Source: an uncultured Bryobacterales bacterium (lineage in GTDB: Bacteria; Acidobacteriota; Terriglobia; Bryobacterales; UBA6623). Taken from it: a stretch of DNA of 64,000 nt. Within the stretch, counting starts at the first letter, position 1; each line of letters begins with the position of its first letter. The DNA is taken from positions 2,490,471-2,554,470 of the forward strand of contig OX638379.1 in assembly GCA_951813605.1 (NCBI GenBank), in the 5' to 3' direction. Positions 1 through 9,118 of this stretch are shown here, in pieces. The notes below the pieces were generated by a model that was given only the letters and a program-made list of their open reading frames with translations, had not been told where the DNA came from and made no database searches. Made by a program: the position numbers and the translations under genes.

Positions 1-1
1 C

Positions 2-451
2 TTCGCCATCCCGATGACGATGTTGAGATTCTCGCGCGAGTTCGAGAGGGACGCCGACTTCCTCGGCGTTCAGTACATGTACAAGGCCGGTTACGACCCG
101 ACATTAATGGTCCAATTCTTCGAACGCCTCAAGGCTATGCAGAAGAAGAAAAAGAACGCCATCGCGCGAGCGTTCAGTTCGCATCCGCTGACCAAGGACC
201 GCATCAATGCCGTGCAGAAAACGATCGACGGGCTGCTTCCCGAGCAGCCGGCATATGCCGTCACTAGCAGCGAGTTCGAGGATGTCAAGGCTCGCGTGGC
301 GCGGCTCAATTCGGCGCGCAGGCCGGCGCAACGCGATCCGAACCGTCCGACGCTGAGGCGCACCTCGGACAACGAGCCTATCCTGCCTGGCGAAGTCGAG
401 CCGGAGGATGAGGACGACCGGCCTAAGCTGACACGACGCAATCTCTCCTGA
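2..451 (+). CDS. M48 family metalloprotease, C-terminal part (gene starts before the window)
   Basis: The frame is open from base 2, so the gene begins outside the window; the ATG at 14 is internal. The visible part starts just before the helix that carries the third zinc ligand of M48 peptidases (SREFERDADFLG, glutamate ligand) and runs into the family's AGYDP segment. The HEXXH motif would lie upstream and is not seen. A conserved helical part is followed by SSHPLTKDRI, typical of BepA/HtpX-like peptidases, and then a charged, proline-rich tail of about 60 residues. Such proteins are usually exported and act in envelope protein quality control. No TPR domain is visible after the peptidase, unlike E. 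coli BepA. A strong hairpin follows the stop codon. The family call is fairly safe; the exact role is not. Confidence 0.8.
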   Translation, partial: FAIPMTMLRFSREFERDADFLGVQYMYKAGYDPTLMVQFFERLKAMQKKKKNAIARAFSSHPLTKDRINAVQKTIDGLLPEQPAYAVTSSEFEDVKARVARLNSARRPAQRDPNRPTLRRTSDNEPILPGEVEPEDEDDRPKLTRRNLS

Positions 452-467
452 CAGGTGCCAATACGTT

Positions 468-500
468 GCCCGGGGCTGCGCTGGCCGCAGCCCCGGGCTT
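468..500 (+). terminator. Rho-independent-type hairpin after the M48 gene
   Basis: A perfect 13-bp GC-rich stem (GCCCGGGGCTGCG at 468-480 with its complement at 486-498) closes a 5-base loop. It lies 17 bases after the stop codon at 451. Only two T follow, so the U-tract is weak. It sits between convergent genes and may also serve the minus-strand aminotransferase that ends at 537. Confidence 0.7.
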
Positions 501-536
501 AACACTTGAACAGCCGGCGGCGGGCAGCTTGCCCGC

Positions 537-1904
537 CTATCTTCCCGCAAGCCAGTCCGCGGTTGCGCCGAGGGCCTCGCCAAACCGATCTAGGATCATT
601 TCTGTTTCCGCTTCCGTGACGATCAGAGGCGGCGAGAACGCGATCGAATCGCCCAGAGCTCGCAGCACGAGGCCGTGCTCGAGCGCTTTATTCATGCAGT
701 ACTCGCCTACGCCCAGCCGCGCGTCGAACCGCTTCCTGGACCGCTTGTCGGCGACCAGCTCGACAGCCGCCATCAGGCCGACTCCTCGCACCTCCCCGAC
801 GAGGGGATGGATCGCGAAGCGCTCCCGCAAGCCGTCGAGCAGCCGCGGGCCGAGGCGCCGAACGCGTTCGACAATGTCGCGCTCCTCATAGATTTTCAGG
901 CACTCGAGCGCCACGGCCGCGCTTACGGGATGCCCGCTGTAGGTGAACCCGTGGGCAAATGTGCCAACTTCCTCGCTCCCTCGGACCAAGACTTCGTATA
1001 CCTTCTCGTTGACCATCACAGCGGAAATCGGGGCGTAGGCAGACGAGAGCTGCTTGGCCGTGGTGAGCATGTCCGGCCGCAACCCGAAGGTCTGCGATCC
1101 CCACATGTTGCCGGTTCGCCCGAAACCGCAGATGACCTCGTCGGCGATGAAGAGCATGTCGTGCTTCCGGGTGATCTCCTGAACCTTTGCAAAATAGCCT
1201 CGCGGCGGGAGCAGAACGCCCCCTGCCCCCATCACCGGTTCCGCGATCATGGCCGCGACGGTTTCCGGCCCTTCGTCGACAATTTGCTGCTCCAGCTCGG
1301 ATGCCAGGCGCGCGCCATACGCTTCTTCGGACTCGCCCGGGCGCGCGCCGTGGTAGTAGTGCGGACGAGACGCGTGGATCACATTGGCGATGGGCAGATC
1401 GAACTTGAGATGGTTGCGGAAGATGCCAGTAAGGCTTCCCGCCGCGACCGTGGAGCCGTGGAAGCCGTCCTTGCGCGCGATGATCTTTTTCTTCTCGCTG
1501 CGTCCTAGGGCGTTGTTGTAAAACCAGACGATCTTGACGACAGTGTCGGATGCCTCGGAACCTGAGTTCGCAAAAAACACCTTCGACATTGGCGATGGAG
1601 CGGTGCGAAGGAGGCGCTCGGCCAGTTCGATCGCGGGCGAATGGCTGCGCGAGGTGAACAGATGCATGAAGGGAAGCGTCTGCAACTGCCGGTAGGCCGC
1701 CTCGGCCAATCTGGTCTCGTTGAAACCCAGCGACGCACACCAAAGCCCCGAAGCAGCCTCCAGGTACGCCCTCCCATCCTCGCCGTACACCCACGCGCCA
1801 TCACCCTTGGCGATTACTAGCGGCCCGCCGCGCTCGTGGCTTGACGGGTTGGTGAAAGGGTGCAGGACGCTGGAGACGTCTCGAACTGCGCTGGATTCAG
1901 GCAT
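537..1904 (-). CDS. Class III omega-aminotransferase (PLP-dependent, putrescine/amine:pyruvate type)
   Basis: A 455-residue fold-type I PLP enzyme. The start is the ATG at 1904; the frame is open further upstream to 2126, but that extension is not homologous in character. Family features, numbered from this start: SGSEA at 115-119 for phosphate binding, the cofactor-ring aspartate D255 in FIADEVICGFGRTG, and the Schiff-base lysine K284 in TTAKQLSS. The N-terminal LHPFTNP and the GLWCASLG segments match omega-amine:pyruvate aminotransferases such as SpuC-type enzymes. It probably moves the amino group of a polyamine, omega-amino acid or aromatic amine to pyruvate. BioA is an alternative because a biotin operon lies 5 kb away, but the SpuC-like segments and the separate locus argue against it. 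The substrate cannot be fixed from sequence. Confidence 0.85.
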   Translation of the reverse strand: MPESSAVRDVSSVLHPFTNPSSHERGGPLVIAKGDGAWVYGEDGRAYLEAASGLWCASLGFNETRLAEAAYRQLQTLPFMHLFTSRSHSPAIELAERLLRTAPSPMSKVFFANSGSEASDTVVKIVWFYNNALGRSEKKKIIARKDGFHGSTVAAGSLTGIFRNHLKFDLPIANVIHASRPHYYHGARPGESEEAYGARLASELEQQIVDEGPETVAAMIAEPVMGAGGVLLPPRGYFAKVQEITRKHDMLFIADEVICGFGRTGNMWGSQTFGLRPDMLTTAKQLSSAYAPISAVMVNEKVYEVLVRGSEEVGTFAHGFTYSGHPVSAAVALECLKIYEERDIVERVRRLGPRLLDGLRERFAIHPLVGEVRGVGLMAAVELVADKRSRKRFDARLGVGEYCMNKALEHGLVLRALGDSIAFSPPLIVTEAETEMILDRFGEALGATADWLAGR

Positions 1905-2122
1905 GTCTAAGCGAGTATATCCACCCGCTGTGACCGAGTTGCCTGCGATGAGTCGCGGCGACTCTGCACGGCATCCATAGGGAGGAACACCGGCCCGTTG
2001 AACCTGGCAAGGCAGCGCCCAAGGTGCCAGCCGCACGAAAGGAGCTTCCGTGGAGCGCCGGACCCCATCGATACCACTAGGGAGTGCCCGTGGGATCACC
2101 GCTAATTGCCGGCCGCTTTGAT

Positions 2123-2921
2123 TCAACGAACCCGCTCGAGCAGCTTGAGTGCGTTTCGAACGATCGGCTGGTCTTCCAGCGAACCGTCCACGCCGTACAC
2201 GCCGCCGTCATGATCCGCGAACCGAGCCAAGACCGCCTTCGCATTGTCGATTTCTTCCTCGGACGGCGAGAATACTTCGTTGACTACGGCAACTTGCCTT
2301 GGATGGATCGCGGCTTGGCCCGAAAATCCCAGCCTCCTGCTTCGCCAAGCCGCACGTCGCACCGCGCCAAGGTCCCGGTACTGCATCAACGGCGAATCGA
2401 ACACCTCCTTGCGCATGGCGCGGGCGGCATTGACGACGCTGCTCCGAGCGAACACTACCTCGGACTCACCTTCCGTTCGCATGATCCTAGCCTCGACGGT
2501 GTAATCCTCGGCTCCGAAAAGCAAACCCGCAACGCGGGACGAGCACGCCCAACGGAGACTCGATGAGCGGAAAGACGACCGTGGCATCGGGCAATTCGGG
2601 AAGCAGTGCTTCGACGTCGCGAGCCGTCTCGCACTTCGGGATCACGACACCGCCGGGCACGCACTTCCGCATCGCGGCGCAATCAGTCTTTACAAGGTCC
2701 GGACGGTTGGAATTGATGCGAATCAGCACCCAGGTGCCACTTGTGGCGAATGTTGCCATGGCTTCCTGCGTGATGGCGCGAGCGGAAATCTTGTTGGCGT
2801 CTGCCACCGCGTCCTCCCAATCCAAGATCAGCGCGTCCGCGGAGACATCGACCGCCTTGGCTAGCTTTCGCGGACTGTCGCCGGGGACAAAGAGAATGCT
2901 ACGAATTCTGCCTGGATCCAT
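2123..2921 (-). pseudogene. CitE-like HpcH/HpaI aldolase (citramalyl/malyl-CoA lyase type), broken by a frameshift
   Basis: Two overlapping minus-strand reading frames make one protein. The first (2921 down to about 2540) has the CitE N-terminus: RSILFVPGDSP, LILDWEDAV and the acidic IES segment of the barrel. The second (about 2545 down to 2123) resumes with SSRVAGLLFGAEDYT, then AAIHPRQ and a normal C-terminus. At the junction the usual stretch between the IES-GVL strand and the S-RVAG strand appears short by about 7-8 residues. The lesion therefore looks like a small deletion not divisible by three, not a one-base slip. Family members cleave citramalyl-CoA, malyl-CoA or similar acids. The divergent MaoC and acyl-CoA dehydrogenase genes suggest a C5 dicarboxyl-CoA pathway. 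An assembly error remains possible. Confidence 0.75.
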
Positions 2922-3299
2922 TGACTTCTACCTTTCGCTGTCACTGTGGTTCAAAGGCGGACGCACTCTTCGATTCTCCCGCGCTGCTGTGTGCGCGAAA
3001 CTGCGAGGGCAACCAATACCGCAGCAAGATCGGCAAGTGTCGTGACATTCACGTGCGGATCTGCGGTACCGCCGAGCACTGGATATTCTGCGAGGTGATT
3101 GTCCGCCGTTTCAGCCTGCTCGCCATTTCCGGAGGACGGAGCGCCCGATCCCGTTCTTGGAGACCGCTCCTGATCGAGAAACGGTGGCGGCAGGCTCTCC
3201 AGCCGGTCTCGGCTTGTACAGTTGGCCATCACTGAACTCATAATGGTCGCTGAACACTCGCAGTATGGGCGAGTGGATTCGAGGAGGCGAACGCTCTTC
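2922..3299. other. Divergent intergenic region between the citE-like gene and maoC
   Basis: These 378 bases separate the minus-strand citE-like locus from the plus-strand maoC gene. Open frames exist on both strands but show no family features and low-complexity Arg/Ser/Ala composition. Promoters for both directions probably lie here, but no strong sigma70 hexamer pair was found. A GAGGAGG ribosome-binding site at 3281-3287 belongs to maoC. Confidence 0.5.
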
Positions 3300-3761
3300 A
3301 TGGCCTACGGGCGATACTTCGACGAATTCGAGGTCGGCCAGGTGTTTCGACACTGGCCGGGTCGGACCATTTCGGAAGCGGATGACACTTGGTTCTCGCT
3401 GCTGACAATGAACCAGCACCCCGTTCACATCGACGCGCACTACGCAGCCCGCACCCAGCACGGGCAGAGGTTGGTGGTCGGCCCCCTAGTGTTCAGCATT
3501 GTGGTCGGCATGAGCGTGGCGGACGTCAGCGGCAGGGCAATTGCCAATCTCGACTACAGCGAGGTCAAGCATGTCGGACCGGTGTTCCACGGGGACACGA
3601 TCTACGCGGAAAGCCGCATTGCCGGCCTGCGCGAGTCGAAGTCGAAGCCGGACCGAGGATTGGTCTACGTTGAGAGCCGCGGGTACAACCAGCGGGACGA
3701 GACGGTGCTCACTCTCAAGCGGACGGTGCTCGTGCCGAAGCGCCCCCGAGGTGCGGAATGA
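3300..3761 (+). CDS. MaoC family (R)-hydratase, itaconyl-/mesaconyl-CoA hydratase-like
   Basis: 153 residues from the ATG at 3300, which has GAGGAGG about 12 bases upstream; the longer frame from 3222 lacks such a site. The protein is one hot-dog domain: YFDEFEVGQ near the start, then the hydratase-2 region with D/H residues in LTMNQHPVHIDAHYA, then GDTIYAESRI and a C-terminal KRTVLVPKR. This pattern (fully conserved LTMN-P-H-D and RESKSKP segments) is typical of MaoC proteins found beside CitE-like lyases, such as itaconyl-CoA hydratase. It overlaps the next gene by 4 bases (ATGA), so the two are very likely co-translated. Hydration of a C5 enoyl-CoA is the likely reaction, but the substrate is inferred. 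Confidence 0.85.
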   Translation: MAYGRYFDEFEVGQVFRHWPGRTISEADDTWFSLLTMNQHPVHIDAHYAARTQHGQRLVVGPLVFSIVVGMSVADVSGRAIANLDYSEVKHVGPVFHGDTIYAESRIAGLRESKSKPDRGLVYVESRGYNQRDETVLTLKRTVLVPKRPRGAE

Positions 3762-4921
3762 GTGCTCCGCTAACAGCCGAGCAGCGACAGATCCGCGACG
3801 CCGTGCGAGAGGTCTGTTCCGACTATCCCGGCGAGTACTGGCGAAACCTGGACGAGGTGCAGGGATACCCGACCGAGTTCGTGCGCGCGTTGACCCAGGG
3901 AGGCTGGCTGGCCGCGCTGATACCGGAGCAATACGGCGGAAGCGGGCTTGGGATTCTCGAGGCGAGCCTGATCATGGAAGCGATCAACGCTTCCGGCGGA
4001 AACGCAGCGGCTTGCCATGCCCAGATGTACATCATGGACGTTGTCACGCGTCGCGGGACGGAGCAGCAGAAGCAGCGTTTCCTGCCGGCGCTGGCGAGCG
4101 GCCACCTGCGCCTGCAAGCCTTCGGCGTCACGGAGCCGACAACGGGATCGGACACGACGCAGTTGCGAACGCGCGCCGAGAGGCGCGGAGACCGCTATGT
4201 CGTGCACGGCCAGAAGGTCTTCACCTCGCGTCTCGAGCATTCGGACCTGATGCTCTTGCTTGTCCGAACGACTCCGATCGACGAGGTCCAGAAAAGGACC
4301 CACGGCCTTTCGATTCTGCTGGTGGATCTCGCAGAAGCCGCTGGCAATGGCATCGAGGTTCGACCGCTCCGGACGATGATTAACCATCACACGTGCGAGC
4401 TCTTCCTTGACGGGCTCGAAGTGCCCGCCGCCAACCTAATTGGCGAGGAAGGCGAAGGGTTCCGGGCGCTGCTGGACGGCCTCAACGCCGAGAGGATCCT
4501 CATCGCGGCGGAATGCATCGGAGACGGCGATTGGTTCATTCGGAAAGCATGCGGCTACGCCCGGGAAAGGGTCGTGTTCGCACGGCCGATCGGCCAGAAC
4601 CAAGGGATCCAGTTCCCTCTTTCCCAGGCTTACGCTCACACAAGAGCCGCCGACCTGATGCGGTTCCGAGCGGCGGGATTATATGACGACGGCCAGCCAT
4701 GCGGCCCTCAAGCGAACATGGCGAAGCTGCTTGCTGCGGATGCCTCTTGGGAGGCGGCCAACGCCTGCCTGCAGACCCATGGCGGGTATGGCTTCGCCGC
4801 GGACTACGACGTGGAGCGAAAATTCCGGGAGACCCGTCTGTACCAAGTGGCACCGGTCTCGACGAACCTGATCCTCGCCTACATCGCCGAGAAGGTGCTG
4901 GGGCTGCCAAGATCCTATTGA
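3758..4921 (+). CDS. Acyl-CoA dehydrogenase
   Basis: 387 residues, the usual length for soluble FAD-dependent acyl-CoA dehydrogenases. The start codon overlaps the maoC stop. Features in order: N-terminal helical domain with IPEQYGGSGLG; FAD/substrate beta domain with FGVTEPTTGSDT and the KVFTSR strand; C-terminal helical domain with QTHGGYGFAADYDVERKFRETRLYQ. The segment where MCAD-type enzymes carry the catalytic glutamate (YEGTSQ) reads VAPVSTN here, so the base must come from another position, as in isovaleryl-CoA-dehydrogenase-like subfamilies. It likely oxidises a short or branched acyl-CoA that feeds the MaoC hydratase. The last 7 bases overlap the end of the convergent pgi gene. Confidence 0.9.
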   Translation: MSAPLTAEQRQIRDAVREVCSDYPGEYWRNLDEVQGYPTEFVRALTQGGWLAALIPEQYGGSGLGILEASLIMEAINASGGNAAACHAQMYIMDVVTRRGTEQQKQRFLPALASGHLRLQAFGVTEPTTGSDTTQLRTRAERRGDRYVVHGQKVFTSRLEHSDLMLLLVRTTPIDEVQKRTHGLSILLVDLAEAAGNGIEVRPLRTMINHHTCELFLDGLEVPAANLIGEEGEGFRALLDGLNAERILIAAECIGDGDWFIRKACGYARERVVFARPIGQNQGIQFPLSQAYAHTRAADLMRFRAAGLYDDGQPCGPQANMAKLLAADASWEAANACLQTHGGYGFAADYDVERKFRETRLYQVAPVSTNLILAYIAEKVLGLPRSY

Positions 4922-6639
4922 GCCGCTTCCGCGAAGGCTGCTTCGATCTTGGCCAGCCCGTCGCTCAGGTTTCCGGAGATGTGGACTCTCAGGGCCCGCC
5001 GGCCCAACCGTGCCAAGACATTGAAATCACCGAGCGCCTGAGCAGCCTTCACCACGCCGAAACTAAGGCCTCTTCCCGGCGCGGGTATATCCGCAGCGTC
5101 GTCGCATCCGATCTGAACAAAGACTCCGCTGTCCGGTCCTCCCTTGTGTAACTGGCCGGTCGAGTGCAGGAATCTAGGGCCGAAACCAACGCACGTGGCG
5201 ACTCGTGCGCGGCGTTGCACCAAGCTGCGCATGCGCGCTAGAGCCGCCTCGGTCTGGGGTTCCCTGCTCACGAAGGGCAGCAGGGCGAGATAGTCTCCCG
5301 CGCGGACGCGGTCAAGGTACGAGCTGAGCACGGAGGAGACCGTGGGATTGGCCGAGGCCGCGAGCAAACTCTCGGCCAGGCGGCGGGGCGCGAAAAGCTG
5401 GATCCCGGATTGCTCCAAGAACGCATCCTCGGCCGGGAGGGAGCCGTCGGCCTCGTACGCGGCCGTCAGCTCTCGAGCCGCTACCTTCGCGGATTCGACA
5501 TCCGGCTGGTCAAACGGGTTGATGCCAAGCACAGCGCCGGCGACCGCGGTCGCAATTTCCCAGCGGAAGAATTCCTGGCCGATGTCCTCCAGCTGCTGCA
5601 TGCGGATTCGCACGACCGGATGGCCGCGTCCGGACAGCTCCTCCAATCGCGAGTCTTCGGACCGCCCGAGTTCCGATTCCAACGAGGTTCGAACAAAGAG
5701 CCGATCATTGCCATAACAGGACGGCTCGCCGAGTCTTTCGCCCTCAATCGGGACAATGCCCTTGCCGTGCTTCCCGGTCGACTCGGCAACCAACTGCTCG
5801 ATCCAAGTGCCGAGCGAAGCAACGCCGGGCGAAGTCAGGAGCGTGAGCTTGTCCCTGCCTGCTAGAGCGGCGGTCCCCAGCAAAAGTCCAAGCCGCAGTC
5901 CGGGGTTGTCGATGACGGGCCGCTCAGGGCCGCAAGCCGCGTGCATGTCTCGTGCTCCGTCCAACAGCCTGTCCACGTCGAGTCCCAAAGCCGCGGCAGG
6001 CACAAGGCCGAAGTTCGACAGTGCGGAATAGCGGCCCCCGATCGACGGCACACCGTAGAACACGCGGCCGAATCCCAGGTCCCGCGCGATCGCCTCGAGT
6101 CGCGAGCCGGGATCGGTGATCGCGACGAACTGTCTCGCCGCCCTGAGGGCGCCAATTCGACGGGTGGAGCGATCCAAGAAATGCTGCGTGAGGAGGGATG
6201 TCTCGATCGTGGACCCGGACTTGCTCGCGGAGAGGAAAAGTGTCGTCTCGATGCGGATTGAGTCCTCGCATGCTTGGATCTGGGCCGGGTCGGTGGAATC
6301 GACGACCTTGAGATCGGGGAAGCCTTCGCTTACGCCAAAGCACAGGCGCAGGACCTCCGGGCATAAGCTGGACCCTCCCATGCCGAGAAGAACCGCGTGG
6401 CTGTAGCGCCCACGCACGTGCTCGCGGAAGTCCCGCAGCTGGGCGGTGCGCATCGGTTGCGGCTCGACGACACGCAGCCAGCCCAGCCAGTTACCTTCCC
6501 CGGTCGAGGTCCAAAGCGATTCGTCCCCGTCCCAAAAGCGCTGCATCTTGGCGCCAGCATCCCACTCCTCGGAAACCTTCCGTACTCTTTCTCTCAGTGA
6601 ATCTGACAGCCGCTCTTGTTGAGTGTTGATGCGAGGCAC
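4915..6639 (-). CDS. pgi: Glucose-6-phosphate isomerase, long form related to the PGI half of transaldolase-PGI fusions
   Basis: 574 residues from a GTG start at 6639. The sequence upstream of that GTG is AAAAGGAGGATCGTTCAC, an excellent ribosome-binding site at good spacing, which decides against the ATG at 6762. Two SIS domains are visible: [15 protein letters not shown] for the first sugar-phosphate loop, [11 protein letters not shown], then [15 protein letters not shown]-terminal part with [18 protein letters not shown] is characteristic of the PGI portion of bifunctional transaldolase/PGI proteins; no transaldolase domain precedes it here. The enzyme interconverts glucose-6-P and fructose-6-P in the cytoplasm. 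It diverges from bioB and ends 7 bases inside the acyl-CoA dehydrogenase gene. Confidence 0.87.
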   Translation of the reverse strand: MPRINTQQERLSDSLRERVRKVSEEWDAGAKMQRFWDGDESLWTSTGEGNWLGWLRVVEPQPMRTAQLRDFREHVRGRYSHAVLLGMGGSSLCPEVLRLCFGVSEGFPDLKVVDSTDPAQIQACEDSIRIETTLFLSASKSGSTIETSLLTQHFLDRSTRRIGALRAARQFVAITDPGSRLEAIARDLGFGRVFYGVPSIGGRYSALSNFGLVPAAALGLDVDRLLDGARDMHAACGPERPVIDNPGLRLGLLLGTAALAGRDKLTLLTSPGVASLGTWIEQLVAESTGKHGKGIVPIEGERLGEPSCYGNDRLFVRTSLESELGRSEDSRLEELSGRGHPVVRIRMQQLEDIGQEFFRWEIATAVAGAVLGINPFDQPDVESAKVAARELTAAYEADGSLPAEDAFLEQSGIQLFAPRRLAESLLAASANPTVSSVLSSYLDRVRAGDYLALLPFVSREPQTEAALARMRSLVQRRARVATCVGFGPRFLHSTGQLHKGGPDSGVFVQIGCDDAADIPAPGRGLSFGVVKAAQALGDFNVLARLGRRALRVHISGNLSDGLAKIEAAFAEAAQ

Positions 6640-6951
6640 GTGAACGATCCTCCTTTTCCATGCACGTTTGGCAAGCGAGCTAAAAGGGAATCGAGAGCTT
6701 GCAGTTCCGCGGCTTCGCGACGGCGGGAAGCCGATGGATCGGTAGGCAGGCGAAACGATCATGCGGGAGCACGTTTCGCCCGCCGGCGCCTAAAAAGCGC
6801 TCTCAAAGCCATCCTAGCAACGAACGTCCTGATGGGCTCGGGACCGACCTTGCCCGGGCGTTCAAGCGCGAACTTGCTGGGTTCGCAGGAACCGGCCAGT
6901 TCGGCCGAGATCCGATCCGTTCCCAAAGCCAGATACGATAATGAGGTCGAG
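6640..6951. promoter_or_regulatory. Divergent control region between pgi and bioB
   Basis: About 310 bases with the pgi ribosome-binding site at its left end (AGGAGG on the minus strand, near 6649-6654). At the right end is a GATAAT hexamer at 6937-6942, resembling a -10 box, only 10 bases before the bioB ATG. If used, it would give a nearly leaderless bioB message. No BirA- or BioR-like operator could be recognised by eye. Confidence 0.3.
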
Positions 6952-7929
6952 ATGATTCGTCATGACTGGTCGCTGCAAGAGATCCGGCTGATCCACGACC
7001 TGCCGCTGCCCGAGCTCCTTTACCGCGCACAGAGCGCTCACCGCGCTTACCACGATCCAGAGGCCGTCCAGGGGTGTGCGCTGCTGAGTATAAAGACTGG
7101 TCACTGCCCGGAAGACTGCGCCTATTGCCCACAGTCCGCTCGCTACGAGACCGGCTTGGGATCCGAACCGCTGCTTAGCGTCCGCGAGACGCTGCGCGCG
7201 GCCAAGAACGCCAAAGCGAACGGGGCGACGAGATTCTGCATGGGAGCCGCGTGGCGCGAAGCCCCTGAGGGACCGGAATTCGAACGGGTTGTCGAAATGG
7301 TCCGGGGTGTGCGCGAACTCGGGATGGAAGCGTGCTGCACGCTGGGCATGCTGACCCAAGACCAGGCAAACCGCCTCGCGGAGGCGGGGCTGACAGCCTA
7401 TAACCACAACCTCGACACGAGCCCGGAGTTTTACGGCGAGATCATCACCACACGCAGCTACCAGGACCGTCTTGACACACTGGCACGCGTCCGTCGCAGC
7501 GGCGTCACGGTCTGTTGCGGCGGCATCATCGGGATGGGCGAGAGCATCGAGGACCGATTGGGGTTGATTCTTCAGCTGGCCCGACAAGATCCCCACCCCG
7601 AGAGCGTGCCCATCAACAGCCTCGTCCGGGTGGCCGGAACACCGCTCGCGGGGCAGGCTCCTGTCGGTGGCTTGGAATTTGCGAGGGTTATCGCTACAGC
7701 TAGGATCGCGATGCCCTCATCCATCGTGCGCCTCTCGGCCGGCCGCCTCGAAATGTCCGAGGAAGGGCAGGCCCTTTGTTTCCTGGCCGGAGCGAACTCA
7801 ATTTTCCTTGGAGAGCGCTTGCTAACGACTCCCAACCCGGCCTCGAGCGAGGACGAGGGACTGCTCTCGAAGATGGGAATGCGGCTTTGCGAGCAGCCGC
7901 TGACGACCGTTTCCGGATCCCAATCCTAG
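6952..7929 (+). CDS. bioB: Biotin synthase, radical SAM
   Basis: 325 residues from the ATG at 6952; the frame is open upstream to 6616, but only the part from MIRHDWSL aligns with BioB in character. The radical-SAM cluster motif is C52-xxx-C56-xx-C59 ([15 protein letters not shown]). Later family segments are [34 protein letters not shown] and the C-terminal RLSAGR with the arginine that coordinates the [2Fe-2S] cluster. It inserts sulfur into dethiobiotin. It is the first gene of a compact bioB-bioF-bioD run (gap of 40 bases to bioF). Identification is secure. Confidence 0.97.
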   Translation: MIRHDWSLQEIRLIHDLPLPELLYRAQSAHRAYHDPEAVQGCALLSIKTGHCPEDCAYCPQSARYETGLGSEPLLSVRETLRAAKNAKANGATRFCMGAAWREAPEGPEFERVVEMVRGVRELGMEACCTLGMLTQDQANRLAEAGLTAYNHNLDTSPEFYGEIITTRSYQDRLDTLARVRRSGVTVCCGGIIGMGESIEDRLGLILQLARQDPHPESVPINSLVRVAGTPLAGQAPVGGLEFARVIATARIAMPSSIVRLSAGRLEMSEEGQALCFLAGANSIFLGERLLTTPNPASSEDEGLLSKMGMRLCEQPLTTVSGSQS

Positions 7930-7969
7930 CTCCAGCTGAGACTCGAATCCGCGGAAGGCAACCGACCGG

Positions 7970-9118
7970 ATGGCGACATCGAGCCGCATTCTCGAACACC
8001 GCGTCCTGGCGCGCCTGGCTGAACTGGACGCGCTGGGCATCAGGCGGAAGCTCTCCGAGCCATCCGGCATCGACCTATGTTCCAACGACTATCTGGGATT
8101 CGCGCAGCATCCGCGGATGCGCCGGCGATTCGTCGAAGCCGTCGAAGCGATGGGTGTCGGGTCTACGGGCTCGCGCCTGCTGCGAGGGCACCGCTCCGCC
8201 TTTCGCTCGGTCGAGGAGCGCTTCGCACGCTTCAAGGGAACGCCGGCCGCGCTGTTCTTGGGCAGCGGGTGGGCCGCGAACCTAGGCGTTCTCGCGTCAT
8301 TCCTCAACGAGGACGATGTTGTCTTTTCCGACGAGCTGAACCATGCAAGCTTGATCGACGGAATGCGTATGTCACGGGCGCGGAGGGTCGTGTACGGACA
8401 CTGCGACACTGAGTCTCTTGCGCGACTCATCGAATCTGTTCCCTGCGCTGGCCAGCGATTTGTCGTCACCGAATCGCTGTTCAGCATGGACGGCGATATC
8501 GCCCCGCTGGACTTCTATGCCGAATTGCAGGCGCGCCACGGACTCGCCCTCATCGTGGACGAAGCGCATGCAGTAGGGGTTTACGGCGAGACCGGCAGCG
8601 GGCTCATCGAGGACGTGGGAATCGGAGAGCATGTCTTCCTTTCGGTGAATTCCGCAGGCAAAGCCCTCGGTGTTTGCGGGGCGTTCGTGTGCGGACCTGA
8701 ATGGGCAATCGACTACCTGGTCCAAGCCGCCCGTCCATTCGTGTTCTCGACCGCACCCCCTCCCGCTACCGCCTCGGCCATCGACGAAGCGCTGGACCTG
8801 CTCGAGGAATCGGAGAATCGACGCCGGCACGTTCGCGGCTTGGGCAAGTCGCTGCGGGCTTCTTTGGGTATCGGGGACGGGGACTCGCAGATCGTGCCGA
8901 TCATACTCGGACGCAACGACCTCGCGGTCCGTGCGGCGACCCGACTGCGCGCGCGCGGATTCGACGTGCGCGCGATCCGCCCGCCGACGGTGCCGGACGG
9001 GACAGCACGTCTCAGAGTGTCGCTCAACGCCGGTTTGAGCGAGACAGAAGTCCAGAGATTCGCGAGCCAGCTGAAAGTCATAGTCAAAGAGTTGGAACCT
9101 TGCTTGGCACCTTCGTGA
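7970..9118 (+). CDS. bioF: 8-amino-7-oxononanoate synthase
   Basis: 382 residues, normal for the alpha-oxoamine synthase family. Key features: CSNDYLG near residue 37, GSTGSRLL at 64-71, the aspartate/histidine pair DEAHA at 197-201, and the PLP lysine K231 in NSAGKALG. It condenses pimeloyl thioester with alanine in the biotin pathway. It lies 40 bases after bioB, and its last 19 bases overlap the start of bioD, so translation is likely coupled. KBL and serine palmitoyltransferase are relatives, but the biotin gene neighbours settle the call. Confidence 0.95.
   Translation: MATSSRILEHRVLARLAELDALGIRRKLSEPSGIDLCSNDYLGFAQHPRMRRRFVEAVEAMGVGSTGSRLLRGHRSAFRSVEERFARFKGTPAALFLGSGWAANLGVLASFLNEDDVVFSDELNHASLIDGMRMSRARRVVYGHCDTESLARLIESVPCAGQRFVVTESLFSMDGDIAPLDFYAELQARHGLALIVDEAHAVGVYGETGSGLIEDVGIGEHVFLSVNSAGKALGVCGAFVCGPEWAIDYLVQAARPFVFSTAPPPATASAIDEALDLLEESENRRRHVRGLGKSLRASLGIGDGDSQIVPIILGRNDLAVRAATRLRARGFDVRAIRPPTVPDGTARLRVSLNAGLSETEVQRFASQLKVIVKELEPCLAPS

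Noticed and set aside
537-1904. Class III aminotransferase as the missing bioA
   Set aside because: It has the LHPFTNP and other segments of omega-amine:pyruvate enzymes, lies apart from the bio operon and is separated from it by five other gene loci.
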